From assembly GCA_964647485.1 (NCBI GenBank), contig CAZYHV010000003.1, positions 124,001 through 188,000 of the forward strand: a DNA stretch of 64,000 nt, given 5' to 3'. Shown here piece after piece: positions 18,115 through 27,060 of this stretch (position 1 is its first letter; each line of letters begins with the position of its first letter). Origin of the DNA: FW021-bin31 sp964647485. Lineage in GTDB: Bacteria > Bacteroidota > Bacteroidia > Chitinophagales > Chitinophagaceae. The translations under genes and the position numbers were made by a program. The notes under the pieces are model-generated. The model was not told the DNA's origin. It saw only the letters and a program-made list of their open reading frames with translations, and made no database searches.

Positions 18115-18140
18115 CACATTTTTTTAGAAAACCTCCCTTT

Positions 18141-19487
18141 ATGTTGTTACGACAAGAAGCTCAACAAACCATACGTTTGGCTATTCCTCTCATTTTGGGA
18201 GAAATTGCACAGGAAGCATTGAAGGTGATTGATACGGCTATGGTTGGAGCTATTGGTTATAAACAATTGGCTTCGGTAGCTTTAATAGGGAGTTTCATGA
18301 CGATCCCTTTTATTTTTGGGGTGGGAATTACTTTATCGGTCTCACAAATGGTCTCCTTGGCTCATGGTAAGAATGACAAGCGGTTAACGAGCCATTATCT
18401 TTACAATGGTTTTTGGTTGTGTGCCGGTGCCGGGTTGCTGATTTCTATAGGATTGGAATGTAGCAAAGGGATACTTTATCATATGAACCAGGATCCGGAA
18501 GTCGTTCGATTGGGGATTCCCTATTTACAATTGATGGGTTGGTCCATCTTACCAATGTTGATGTTTTTTGCTCTGAAGCAATTTACTGATGGCTTACAAT
18601 ATACGCGGGTAGGTATGATTTTGTCTTTGCTTGCTTTGCCGTTAAATGCTTTTCTTAATTGGTTATTGATCTTTGGCCATTGGGGCTTACCAAGATTGGA
18701 AATTATAGGAGCAGGTTGGGGAACTTTGATTACTCGGGTATTGTTGTTTGTGGTCTTGGGGATTATTGTTCTTCGTCATAGAATATTTAGGAGATATGTT
18801 GCGGTTCGGTATCATGTATGGTATTTTAGGTGGGATACGATTAAGGAACTACTGTATATTGGGGTGCCAAGTAGTTTGCAGGTAACAATGGAAGCGGGAG
18901 CTTTTGCTCTATCCGGAATTTTTGTAGGGATGATTGGTGCGGTGGCTTTGGCTGCTCATCAGATCGCCTTGAGTATAGCTTCTCTGACTTTTGTTATTTC
19001 TATAGGTCTATCTCAGGCCGGATCTATTCGAACAAGCCATGCTTATGGTGGTAATAATTTTCCTAAAATGATACGAATAGGAAAGAGTACCCTCTTGACA
19101 GCTTTGGTATATGGGGGGATTTGTGCCCTTTTATTTGTTGTGCTTCGATTTCAGATTCCTCCTCTTTTTAATAAAGATGCTGAAGTGATGAAGCTTGCTT
19201 CCTGGTTGTTACTATTTGCCGCTATTTTTCAGATTTCTGACAGTGTTCAAGCCTCAAGTGCAGGTTTGTTGAGAGGAATAAAGGATATGAAAGTTCCTAC
19301 GGTGTTTATAGGGATAGCTTATTGGGTGATTGGTATTCCGGTAGGATGTCTTTTGGCATTTACTTTTGGAATGGGAGCCTCAGGGATATGGATAGGACTT
19401 ATTCTTGGATTGACTGCCTCTGCTTTGTTTTTGAGCTTTCGGTTTTTAAAAATGAGTAGAAAGAAAAATAAAGGGGTTAGAACTTAG
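18141..19487 (+). CDS. MATE-family multidrug/Na+ antiporter (NorM-like)
   Basis: 448 aa with twelve predicted membrane segments. N-terminal LAIPLILGEIAQEALKVIDT and MVGAIGYKQLASVALIGS, and the second-half repeat GVPSSLQVTMEAGAFALSGI with GAVALAAHQIALSIAS, show the duplicated MATE fold. This family exports cationic drugs or metabolites using Na+ or H+; the substrate is not predictable. Its 3' end overlaps the convergent PorP/SprF gene by 11 bases. Confidence 0.9.
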   Translation: MLLRQEAQQTIRLAIPLILGEIAQEALKVIDTAMVGAIGYKQLASVALIGSFMTIPFIFGVGITLSVSQMVSLAHGKNDKRLTSHYLYNGFWLCAGAGLLISIGLECSKGILYHMNQDPEVVRLGIPYLQLMGWSILPMLMFFALKQFTDGLQYTRVGMILSLLALPLNAFLNWLLIFGHWGLPRLEIIGAGWGTLITRVLLFVVLGIIVLRHRIFRRYVAVRYHVWYFRWDTIKELLYIGVPSSLQVTMEAGAFALSGIFVGMIGAVALAAHQIALSIASLTFVISIGLSQAGSIRTSHAYGGNNFPKMIRIGKSTLLTALVYGGICALLFVVLRFQIPPLFNKDAEVMKLASWLLLFAAIFQISDSVQASSAGLLRGIKDMKVPTVFIGIAYWVIGIPVGCLLAFTFGMGASGIWIGLILGLTASALFLSFRFLKMSRKKNKGVRT

Positions 19488-20496
19488 GACAGTTAATGCT
19501 GTGGGTCGTATTTTTTTGTGGAATGTAGATAAGAGAAAGTTCCAGTCCTCCCCGATAATTGGAAGCGGAGTGTAAATCCGAAATATTGATATCATAACTT
19601 ACTCCTACATGAAAAGTCTTTATCTCTAAGCCTATATAAGGATTAATAGCATCTTTATGCCTGTACCAGGCACCTATATATAAAAGATCCGCATCCATAG
19701 GATCTCCGTTGAATACCATGCCAAAAGCTCCTCCGGCAGCCAATTCACGTGCTCCGGCCTGTTGCATATAAAGCCCACTTAAATAAACTCTTGTTTTAGG
19801 TGTAGGTGCCCACCCACCTCCTCCGTGGAGCGTCCAACGATTATGCAATTTAAATTGATGACCGGCTAAAAAGGATTGATCCGGCTCATTGGCATGATAA
19901 TATGAACCGCCAACATAGAGATTTCCAAAGGTACCAATACTGGCATTATACAAAACACCCACATTCAGATCCGGATAAGCTGTTGAAGTTCTCACAAAGT
20001 CTTCTCCATTAGCAGCGATAGGGTCGAAACCTAAGTTTGTCAGTTGATTCTCAAAGGTTAATTTAGAGAGGTCTAATCTCTTTTGAACATATGCAAGTTG
20101 AATACCCACGGCAATACTGTGCAGACCTTCTTCATCCAATCCCAGATGGTAGGCGGTAGATATACCTCCATAGGTTGTTTTTAACCCTCCTCCGGCTTCT
20201 CTATCGTAAAGCGCAAGAATACCAACGCCCAGCCGATCTTTGTATGGGAGTCTATTTTTTAGAATATTCATGTCTGCCGAAAAAGTTCCTGTAACATAAG
20301 GAATCGCTATTTGCGCCCATTGGTTTCTATAATTGGCAGCCACACGAATATCACCTGAGAATGAACCTGTAAAAGCAGGGTTAAGAGTAAGAGGAGACGC
20401 GAAGAATTGCGTAAAATGAGGATCTTGTGCCCTGGAAGAATGGTGTATGCCCAATAATAAGATACAAATAAAAAGGAATAAAAATCTTTTTCTCAT
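19477..20496 (-). CDS. PorP/SprF-family type IX secretion-associated outer membrane protein
   Basis: 339 aa. Signal peptide MRKRFLFLFICILLLGIHHS ending near SRAQ, then the family signature QDPHFTQFFASPLTLNPAFT and VAANYRNQW, followed by alternating beta-barrel strands (NLYVGGSYYHANEPDQSF). PorP/SprF proteins are Bacteroidota-specific and anchor or work with type IX secretion and gliding components. No gldKLMN/porKLMN genes lie beside it, so it is probably an isolated paralogue paired with an adhesin elsewhere. Confidence 0.88.
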   Translation of the reverse strand: MRKRFLFLFICILLLGIHHSSRAQDPHFTQFFASPLTLNPAFTGSFSGDIRVAANYRNQWAQIAIPYVTGTFSADMNILKNRLPYKDRLGVGILALYDREAGGGLKTTYGGISTAYHLGLDEEGLHSIAVGIQLAYVQKRLDLSKLTFENQLTNLGFDPIAANGEDFVRTSTAYPDLNVGVLYNASIGTFGNLYVGGSYYHANEPDQSFLAGHQFKLHNRWTLHGGGGWAPTPKTRVYLSGLYMQQAGARELAAGGAFGMVFNGDPMDADLLYIGAWYRHKDAINPYIGLEIKTFHVGVSYDINISDLHSASNYRGGLELSLIYIPQKNTTHSINCPKF

Positions 20497-20584
20497 GTAT
20501 GAATGCCCATCATTTTGTTAAATTAAAACCGTAAAATACAAAAAAATCATAAACTTGCATTTTAATTTTAAATAAAGCCTGAAG

Positions 20585-21619
20585 ATGCTCAAAGTTAAAT
20601 TATTTCCTTTTGAAATCCCCTTCAAACATACTTTTACCATTTCAAGACATTCGAAATCGGTACAACCTACCTTAATCGTGAAGTTGGAAAGTGAAGATGA
20701 ATATGGATTAGGAGAGACAACGGCAAATACCTATTACCATATGACGGTGCCGCGATTGATGGAAGATATAGAACGAATACAGCCCTTGTTGGCGGAAACT
20801 ACCTTTACCACTCCGGAGCATTTATGGAATACGCTCTCTGTTCCTTTAAAAGATAACTTTTTTGCATTGTGTGCAATTGATATTGCTGCATGGGATCTGT
20901 ATGCCAAAAAGAAGGGATTAAAATTATATGAACTATGGGGATTGGATATTTCTCATAACCCTTTGACAGATTATACCATTGGAATTGATACCATCGAAAA
21001 AATGGTGAATAAAATGAAGGAATTTCCTTGGCCGGTATATAAGATAAAATTAGGCACTACAGATGATTTGGCTATTATTAAAACGCTAAGAAAAGAGACA
21101 GATGCCCTCTTCAGGGTAGATGCCAATTGTGCATGGAACCTTCAACAGACCATTGAAAATGCAGAAGCTTTTAAACAGCTTGGCGTTGAATTTATTGAGC
21201 AGCCTATGCCCGATCCCGGAGAGGATAAAAAAGGATGGGAAGATTTAAAAACAGCCTATCAGAAATCAGTTCTCCCTTTAATGGCAGATGAAAATTGCAT
21301 TAAGGAGAGTGATGTTGATCGGTGTTTTGGGCATTTCCACGGGGTCAATATTAAATTAGTAAAATGTGGTGGGATTACTCCCGCATTGCGGATGATCCAT
21401 AATGCAAAAGAAAAAGGAATGAAGCTGATGGTCGGTAGTATGAATGAAAGTACAGTCGGTTCCTCTGCCGCCGCTCATCTTCTGCCTTATTTGGATTATA
21501 TTGACATGGACGGTCCGCTGCTACAGGCAGGAGATACGGCTACAGGCATTACGTTTGATAACGGGAAGATATTGTATGCAGATCGTCCGGGAACCGGAGC
21601 GGAGTTGGAGAGTCTATGA
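20585..21619 (+). CDS. Dipeptide (L-Ala-D/L-Glu type) epimerase, enolase superfamily
   Basis: 344 aa. The MLE/mandelate-racemase layout is clear: capping domain (FPFEIPFKHTFTISRHSKSV, GLGETTANTYYHMT), then barrel motifs YKIKLGT (catalytic Lys region), FRVDANCAWN, EFIEQPMP and LMADENC for the Mg ligands Asp-Glu-Asp, and NIKLVKCGGI with the second Lys. DMDGPLL is the C-terminal motif typical of dipeptide epimerases, which epimerise peptidoglycan-derived dipeptides. Exact dipeptide specificity is not known. Confidence 0.85.
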   Translation: MLKVKLFPFEIPFKHTFTISRHSKSVQPTLIVKLESEDEYGLGETTANTYYHMTVPRLMEDIERIQPLLAETTFTTPEHLWNTLSVPLKDNFFALCAIDIAAWDLYAKKKGLKLYELWGLDISHNPLTDYTIGIDTIEKMVNKMKEFPWPVYKIKLGTTDDLAIIKTLRKETDALFRVDANCAWNLQQTIENAEAFKQLGVEFIEQPMPDPGEDKKGWEDLKTAYQKSVLPLMADENCIKESDVDRCFGHFHGVNIKLVKCGGITPALRMIHNAKEKGMKLMVGSMNESTVGSSAAAHLLPYLDYIDMDGPLLQAGDTATGITFDNGKILYADRPGTGAELESL

Positions 21620-21622
21620 GTT

Positions 21623-21734
21623 GATTAGTCAATTAGTCAATTAGTCAATTAGTCAATTAGTCAATTAGTCGATGAGTCAATTAGTCGATGAGTCTATTAG
21701 TCGATGAGTCGATTAGTTGATGAGTCAGATAGTT
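21623..21734 (+). repeat. Tandem array of an 8-bp unit (AATTAGTC type)
   Basis: Fourteen consecutive 8-base units, starting 3 bases after the epimerase stop codon: GATTAGTC, five AATTAGTC, then alternating GATGAGTC/AATTAGTC/TATTAGTC/GATTAGTT variants. The reverse complement (GACTAATT) matches the array at 27061. The unit is not a multiple of three and the array is not coding. Confidence 0.9.
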
Positions 21735-21770
21735 ATTTAGTGGTTTGGTTTGGTGGTCGAAAAATGACTG

Positions 21771-21830
21771 AAAAGCCGCCTATTTCATCAGAAGTTTTGA
21801 TTCAGGCTTATTGATAAAATAAGACGGCTA
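21771..21830 (-). terminator. Possible terminator after the esterase gene
   Basis: AAAAGCCGCCTATTTCATC (from 21771) and the complement of TAAAATAAGACGGCTAT (to 21831) form an imperfect stem. On the minus strand it ends in GGCTTTTCAG, just past the esterase stop codon. Confidence 0.45.
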
Positions 21831-21831
21831 T

Positions 21832-22653
21832 TTACCAATGTGGATAAAAGAATTTTCTGAAAAACAACATCTCGTAAGGAATGGCATTTCTCCAATAACT
21901 CCAGGTATGCTTCCCCGGTCTTTCTTTATAGTCATGATCAATCCCCATTTTTAACAATTTTTGATGCAGTTTACGATTAACATGGATAAAAAAGTCATTA
22001 ACGCCTATATCTAAAGCAATTTTTAGATCTCCGTTTTTTAAGCTATCTACCAGATTTATGACCGTATTCTTTTCCCAATTTTCTCTATGTGTTTTGATAT
22101 CTCCCAGTTGTTTTTTTATTCCCCATTTATTGGGAAACGGTCGGATATCAACTCCTCCACTGATAGAGGCCGCCGCACCATATAAATTTTGATGTCGTAG
22201 AGCCAAATACATGGCTCCGTGTCCTCCCATGCTCAATCCACAAATCGCACGGCCTTTCCGGCTTCTGATGGTATGATATAAAGAATCTATGGTAGGAACA
22301 AGCACTTGAGTCATGAAGGATTCATAACGAATACTGCTGTCCATCGGGCTGTCAAAATACCAGCTGTCATAACCTCCATCAGGACAAACAATAATCATTT
22401 GAAACTCATCGACATATTCTTTTAATTGAGGGACTTTGGTAATCCAGTTTAAGTAATTTCCACTGTACCCATGCAATAAATATAAAACAGGGTATTTAAT
22501 ATTCAATTTGTTATAATTGTCGGGAAGAATCGCCACTGCAGGTACTTCTTTATGCATCTTTGGACTGTAAATATGCAGCGTGTCCACTTGCCCACAAAGC
22601 CCTTTTACATAGAAAGCAAATAAAAGAAGGACGAGTATAACTGTCTTTTTCAT
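21832..22653 (-). CDS. Secreted alpha/beta-hydrolase esterase (esterase D / feruloyl-esterase-like)
   Basis: 273 aa. Signal peptide MKKTVILVLLLFAFYVKGLC, then the esterase family blocks YPVLYLLHGYSGNYLNW (oxyanion region), IIVCPDGGYDSWYFDSP, the nucleophile elbow GLSMGGHGAMYLA, and the C-terminal His in PGKHTWSYW. Bacteroidota homologues are acetyl- or feruloyl-esterases acting on plant polysaccharides, or general carboxylesterases. No polysaccharide-utilisation genes flank it. Periplasmic or secreted. Confidence 0.82.
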   Translation of the reverse strand: MKKTVILVLLLFAFYVKGLCGQVDTLHIYSPKMHKEVPAVAILPDNYNKLNIKYPVLYLLHGYSGNYLNWITKVPQLKEYVDEFQMIIVCPDGGYDSWYFDSPMDSSIRYESFMTQVLVPTIDSLYHTIRSRKGRAICGLSMGGHGAMYLALRHQNLYGAAASISGGVDIRPFPNKWGIKKQLGDIKTHRENWEKNTVINLVDSLKNGDLKIALDIGVNDFFIHVNRKLHQKLLKMGIDHDYKERPGKHTWSYWRNAIPYEMLFFRKFFYPHW

Positions 22654-22770
22654 AGGAAGCTACCGTTTATCAAAAAATAATGCTAAAGGTAATCTTTTAT
22701 CGCACCAAAGTATAAAAAAAAGAGAAATTAGCCCAATATTATTGACATACAATATGCTATTATAAATTCC

Positions 22771-24156
22771 ATGATGATGAAAAAAATTACCTCTACGCAT
22801 CTCCTTCGATCCGGATTCATGTTTACTTTACTGATGGGCATTGTGACGTCCTGGTCGGCCTGTTTGGGAACGAAAACAGTTATCCAAGCTACCAAACCGG
22901 TAGCTGCAAGTGCCATCACTTTACCATTAGGAGGGAATAGTTGGAAAAATGGAACAGGAGATGGTCGTCTCACTAAAAATGGTATTCAGGATTGGAAAGA
23001 TGGGAAGGTCTCCTTTACAGCTTATATAAGACTGGGACAGACCGGGCATTTAGATCTTTGGGTGGATGGACATACTTTATCGGGAAAGTCGAAATTGACA
23101 CTCGCTGTGAAAGGGAAGGAACATAAAATAAAAATGGATGAGCATACGGATAACAAACCGGTGTATGCCGGGGAATGGAAGATAAAAGATACCGGATATG
23201 TGGCTATTCATATTCAGGGAATATCGAAGGAAGGTGCAACCTTTGCATCAATAAAAAACCTTATTTTGAGTGGTAGTGCTACAGAAGGGAAAACGGCTTA
23301 TACTGAAAATAATAAGGGGAATTTCTTTTATTGGGGCAGGAGAGGAGCTTCAGTGCATTTAAAATATAACCTGCCTAAGGATAAAAAAATAGAATGGTTT
23401 TATAATGAATTAACGGTTCCTGAGGGAGCGGATATTTTAGGCTCCTACTTTATGGCAGATGGTTTCAGTGGGGGGTATTTTGGTATGCAGGTGAATTCCT
23501 CCAAAACCAGACATATCCTGTTTTCTGTTTGGAGCCCCTATAAAACGGACAATCCCCGGGATATCCCGGATTCTTTACGTATACAATTGTTGAAAAAAGG
23601 CAAAAGTGTGCATGCCGGTCAGTTTGGTAATGAAGGATCGGGCGGACAAAGCTATTTGAATTATAGATGGAAAGCCGGACATACCTATAAATTTTTATTG
23701 CATGGTGTACCGGATGGGACAAATTATACGATTTATACAGCTTATTTTTATGCCCCTGAGAAAGGAAAATGGCAGCTGATAGCCAGTTTCAGACGCCCTA
23801 AAACACATGCTTATTTGAAAGGGTTACATTCTTTTCTCGAGAATTTTTCTCCACGACAAGGCAATAAAGAACGTATGGCATTCTATGGAAATCAATGGAT
23901 ATGCACTGCTGACGGGCAATGGATTGAGCTGAATAAAGCACGATTTACCACGGATAATACAGGAAATAAAGGGTATCGAATGGATTTTGGTGGAGGTGTA
24001 AAAAATAAACAGTTTTATATGAAAAATGGAGGTTTTTTTAATGATTATACCCCGGCAAACACTACATTGGAGAGGAAAAGAACCGGAGGAAGACCCGAAA
24101 TAAATTTGAGGGAAATCAATTCCTTAGGTAGGGCTTGTTGTACAGAAAGACCCTAG
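22771..24156 (+). CDS. Exported DUF5077/DUF3472-type carbohydrate-associated protein
   Basis: 461 aa. The N-terminus is a signal peptide with a possible but non-ideal lipobox (WSAC). About residues 45-170 look like a beta-sandwich (FTAYIRLGQTGHLDLWVDG, GYVAIHIQGISKEGATF), as in DUF5077. Residues about 180-440 resemble DUF3472 (FYNELTVPEGADILGSYFMA, GGYFGMQVNS, FSVWSPYKTDNP, TYKFLLHGVPDGTNYTIYTA). The family is common in Bacteroidota but has no assigned reaction; sugar or glycan binding is inferred from the fold. The start has three possible ATGs in a row. Confidence 0.65.
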   Translation: MMMKKITSTHLLRSGFMFTLLMGIVTSWSACLGTKTVIQATKPVAASAITLPLGGNSWKNGTGDGRLTKNGIQDWKDGKVSFTAYIRLGQTGHLDLWVDGHTLSGKSKLTLAVKGKEHKIKMDEHTDNKPVYAGEWKIKDTGYVAIHIQGISKEGATFASIKNLILSGSATEGKTAYTENNKGNFFYWGRRGASVHLKYNLPKDKKIEWFYNELTVPEGADILGSYFMADGFSGGYFGMQVNSSKTRHILFSVWSPYKTDNPRDIPDSLRIQLLKKGKSVHAGQFGNEGSGGQSYLNYRWKAGHTYKFLLHGVPDGTNYTIYTAYFYAPEKGKWQLIASFRRPKTHAYLKGLHSFLENFSPRQGNKERMAFYGNQWICTADGQWIELNKARFTTDNTGNKGYRMDFGGGVKNKQFYMKNGGFFNDYTPANTTLERKRTGGRPEINLREINSLGRACCTERP

Positions 24157-24222
24157 GTAAAGAGCTGTAATTTGTATAACATAATATTATCAAGTATCTT
24201 TATCCCATTAAAACGTTTCAAT

Positions 24223-25818
24223 ATGAAGAAGGTTATTACGCTTTGGTTAGTTAGTTTTTGTTTGGTTCTGTTTTCATGTCATAAAAAAGATATTCCGGAT
24301 TATTCCGAAGGTCAAAATGGAGGCGGAGATACAGCTATATTATCATCAGATAAACAATTTTTAACTTTTAGCTTGCCGGATAGTTTAAATGCCGATTATT
24401 TGACAAAAACGGTAGAAGGGAAGATTGTGGGGGATTCTGCTATTCATTTAGAGATTCCCAAAGGGAAAGATATTTCCCATTTAATTGCCCATTTCACTTT
24501 TAAGGGAGATACTGTATTGATAGAAAATACGCCACAGGTTTCCGGAGTTACTGCCAATGATTTTACGAAAGAGATTTCTTATACTGTCAGAGCCGAAGAT
24601 AGCAGCAAAAAGGAATATGCGGTTCAAGTAAAAAGGATAGCTCCGCAACAATCCGTACTTCCTCATCTCTTTATAGATGTGGATAATGGAGCTGCAATTA
24701 CTTCGACAGATGATTATGTCCATGCTGATATTCAAATTAAAGGGAAAAAAGAATTTCCCGATTTTGAAGGACGTACAAAAATTAGGGGAAGAGGGAATAC
24801 CTCTTGGGGGTGGCCGAAGAAACCTTATAAATTAAAATTAGAAGAAAAATCTTCACTTTTGGGGTTACCTGCTTATAAAAAATGGATTTTATTGGCCAAT
24901 TATAATGACCGCACCTTATTAATGAATGCGATTCCTTATAAAATGGGTCATTTATTAGGAATGCCTTATACCAATCATATTATTCCGGTAGAGCTGACCT
25001 TGAATGGGAAAGATCAAGGACTTTATATCTTTACAGAACATAAAGAAGTCGGTCCCGATAGGATCGATATAGGGAAAGGAAAACAGGCCGGTGTATTATT
25101 GGAATTAGATAGTTATTTTGATGAACCTTATGAGTTTAAATCAAAGCAGTTTCAACTACCGGTAATGGTGAAATATCCCGAACTCGATGAATGGGATAAT
25201 CAGCAAGATATTGATCATCGATTTAATGAAATTAAAGATGATTTTGACGCTTTTGAAGAGCTTGTTGCTGATCCGAATTTTCCCAATAATAATTATCTGG
25301 ATTATTTCAATGATACTGCTTTTGTAAATTATTTGATGATTTACATGTTGACCGATAATGAAGAGATCAACCATCCAAAGAGTACCTACATAAATAAAAG
25401 AAAAGGAAGTCAAAAGTATAATATGGGGATTATTTGGGATTTTGACTGGGGATTTGGTTTTCAATCTTCTTCATCTCATTTTGAGATGGCGACAGCCAAC
25501 AATAATCTCTTTTGGGAGAAGGAGGAAGCAGGAACAGAATTTTTTCAAAAGTTCTTGTCAGATCCAAAAATAACCTCCTTGTTTAAGAAGCGTTGGAATA
25601 CTTTTAAAACGGATCTTTATCCCCGCTTGAAGAAGCATGTGAAAGATTATGCAGAGATTATTCGACCTATATATGATAAAGAACATACGATCTGGGGAAT
25701 GAACAATGCAATGAATAATAAAGACAGTTCAGGAGATTTAGATACGGACTTACAAAAGGTTTTAGACTGGTTGGATGCCAGAGTAGATCATATTGATCAG
25801 GTTGTATCGGGATGGTAG
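24223..25818 (+). CDS. CotH-family kinase-like lipoprotein
   Basis: 531 aa from ATG 24223, where MKKVITLWLVSFCLVLFSC gives a signal peptide and lipobox LFSC; the longer reading from 24172 is rejected. Residues about 40-150 form an Ig-like/cadherin-like domain (DSSKKEYAVQVKR). The CotH domain follows: KIRGRGNTSWGWPKKPYKLK, WILLANYNDRTLLMN, LTLNGKDQGLYIFTEH, and MGIIWDFDWGFG with the metal-site Asp residues. Spore-coat CotH is an atypical protein kinase; Bacteroidota copies are exported and of unknown target. The neighbour upstream (22771) may share a transcript (66-base gap). Confidence 0.85.
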   Translation: MKKVITLWLVSFCLVLFSCHKKDIPDYSEGQNGGGDTAILSSDKQFLTFSLPDSLNADYLTKTVEGKIVGDSAIHLEIPKGKDISHLIAHFTFKGDTVLIENTPQVSGVTANDFTKEISYTVRAEDSSKKEYAVQVKRIAPQQSVLPHLFIDVDNGAAITSTDDYVHADIQIKGKKEFPDFEGRTKIRGRGNTSWGWPKKPYKLKLEEKSSLLGLPAYKKWILLANYNDRTLLMNAIPYKMGHLLGMPYTNHIIPVELTLNGKDQGLYIFTEHKEVGPDRIDIGKGKQAGVLLELDSYFDEPYEFKSKQFQLPVMVKYPELDEWDNQQDIDHRFNEIKDDFDAFEELVADPNFPNNNYLDYFNDTAFVNYLMIYMLTDNEEINHPKSTYINKRKGSQKYNMGIIWDFDWGFGFQSSSSHFEMATANNNLFWEKEEAGTEFFQKFLSDPKITSLFKKRWNTFKTDLYPRLKKHVKDYAEIIRPIYDKEHTIWGMNNAMNNKDSSGDLDTDLQKVLDWLDARVDHIDQVVSGW

Positions 25819-25830
25819 AAAGAAAAACTG

Positions 25831-26394
25831 TTATTCCAGAACCTTTATCATTTTATTGTCAATCAATTTGAATAAGGGCAGGGGCATAAAAGTTCGCCAA
25901 TTGTTGGTATTCATTAAAAAAATATATTGATCCAGACCGGCATTTTCAAACTCAGAGGAAGTCTGTTCCGGCATATTTAAGCAGGTAATCCAGCCTCCGT
26001 CCTCTTCAATATCTTCCTGCCATTCTTCATAGTAACAATCGTCAGAACTATGAAAGTTGAGTACATTTTCGGCAATGAGAATAAATTTTCTTATACCACA
26101 ATTAATGAGGACGTCAACAATCTCTCTCTTTAAATTCATAATGTCATTTTCAATACAATCATTCCATTCGCCCAAGAGTTCAATAATAGCAAAGTCATAT
26201 TGGTAATCGGCATATAGAATCTTTAAGTAAAGATTGTCTGACCCAAAATGATCCCATTGTGGATGTATAAAATAGTTGTAAATCTTTTCATGATATGTGA
26301 ATTCATCGTATTCTTTTCCATAGAAAGGGGAATTTTCATCCTCTTCAGCGATATATAAGTGTCTCCAGTTAAAGAATGGTTCTATCTCATGCAT
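25831..26394 (-). CDS. Conserved-looking hypothetical acidic protein
   Basis: 187 aa from ATG 26394 (MHEIEPFFNWRHLYIAEEDE). The longer reading to 26535 overlaps a TACATTTG promoter and adds a low-complexity basic tail, so it is rejected. The protein is acidic and rich in Tyr/Trp/Asn (NYFIHPQWDHFGSDNLYLKI, FAIIELLGEWNDCIENDIMN, KFILIAENVLNFHSSDDCYY), with no signal peptide and no motif I can name. The layout of alternating strands and helices suggests a cytoplasmic STAS-like or Rossmann-like small domain, but that is a guess. Confidence 0.6.
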   Translation of the reverse strand: MHEIEPFFNWRHLYIAEEDENSPFYGKEYDEFTYHEKIYNYFIHPQWDHFGSDNLYLKILYADYQYDFAIIELLGEWNDCIENDIMNLKREIVDVLINCGIRKFILIAENVLNFHSSDDCYYEEWQEDIEEDGGWITCLNMPEQTSSEFENAGLDQYIFLMNTNNWRTFMPLPLFKLIDNKMIKVLE

Positions 26395-26428
26395 AATCCG
26401 ATGTCCTTTTCTTCTTTCTAACGGTGAG

Positions 26429-26453
26429 CAAATGTAAAAGTTTAAACTCACAA
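26429..26453 (-). promoter_or_regulatory. Promoter of the hypothetical gene at 26394
   Basis: On the minus strand TTG (26453-26451) is followed after 14 bases by TACATTTG (26436-26429), then C. The box lies 34 bases before the ATG and decides the start. Confidence 0.55.
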
Positions 26454-26514
26454 CTGTAAATTCTCTTTTGTTAAACTTCTCAGATTTCGCATCAGATCCT
26501 TTCTCATTTTTCCG

Positions 26515-26522
26515 TAGTTTTG
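26515..26522 (+). promoter_or_regulatory. -7 box of the DUF488 gene
   Basis: TAGTTTTG, a TAnnTTTG match 27 bases before the ATG at 26550. Confidence 0.45.
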
Positions 26523-26549
26523 TAAGGAACATCAAATAACAGTTAAAAA

Positions 26550-26891
26550 ATGGATTTGGCTATAAAAAGAGTGTATGAAGCACCGGATAAAAAGGATGGT
26601 TTTAGGATTTTAGTAGATCGAATTTGGCCCCGAGGCATGAAGAAAGAAAAAGCAAAAATAGACCTGTGGTTAAAAAGTGTTGCTCCTACGACAGCGTTAA
26701 GAAAATGGTTTGGCCACGATCCGAAAAAATGGAAAGAATTTAAAGAACGTTACCGGGAAGAATTAGAAGAAAATACGGATTCTGTCAAGCAAATTAAAGA
26801 GCAATTAAAAAAAGGGAAAGTAACCTTAGTTTATGGAGCCAAAGACGAAGAACATAATCAAGCGGTCGTTTTGAAAGCTTATCTCCAATAA
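26550..26891 (+). CDS. DUF488 family protein (YeaO-like)
   Basis: 113 aa. IKRVYEAPDKKDGFRILVDR, IWPRGMKKEKAKIDLWLKSV and the closing VTLVYGAKDEEHNQAVVLK are the signature blocks of DUF488/YeaO. The family is widespread and uncharacterised; a role in metal or small-molecule stress has been suggested for some members. Divergent from the hypothetical gene at 26394, with a 155-base shared upstream region. Confidence 0.85.
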   Translation: MDLAIKRVYEAPDKKDGFRILVDRIWPRGMKKEKAKIDLWLKSVAPTTALRKWFGHDPKKWKEFKERYREELEENTDSVKQIKEQLKKGKVTLVYGAKDEEHNQAVVLKAYLQ

Positions 26892-26955
26892 CATTTTGCC
26901 ATCTTCCAATCTATTTACTGAAGGATTCTATAATCTGAAGTAGCAGGGAGCAAAG

Positions 26956-27003
26956 GGGGGAAAGGGTGAGTGGGGGAAAGGGTGAGTGGGGGAAAGGGTG
27001 AGT
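26956..27003 (+). repeat. Three tandem copies of a G-rich 16-mer
   Basis: GGGGGAAAGGGTGAGT is repeated exactly three times, and degenerate copies (GGGAGAAGAGGTGAAG and beyond) run on to about 27043. It lies directly upstream of the 8-bp array in the 535-base gap between the DUF488 gene and sdhC. The G-runs could form quadruplexes; no ORF uses them. Confidence 0.85.
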
Positions 27004-27060
27004 GGGAGAAGAGGTGAAGGGGCGAAAGGACGATGGGGAGAGTGAGATTATCAAAATAAA

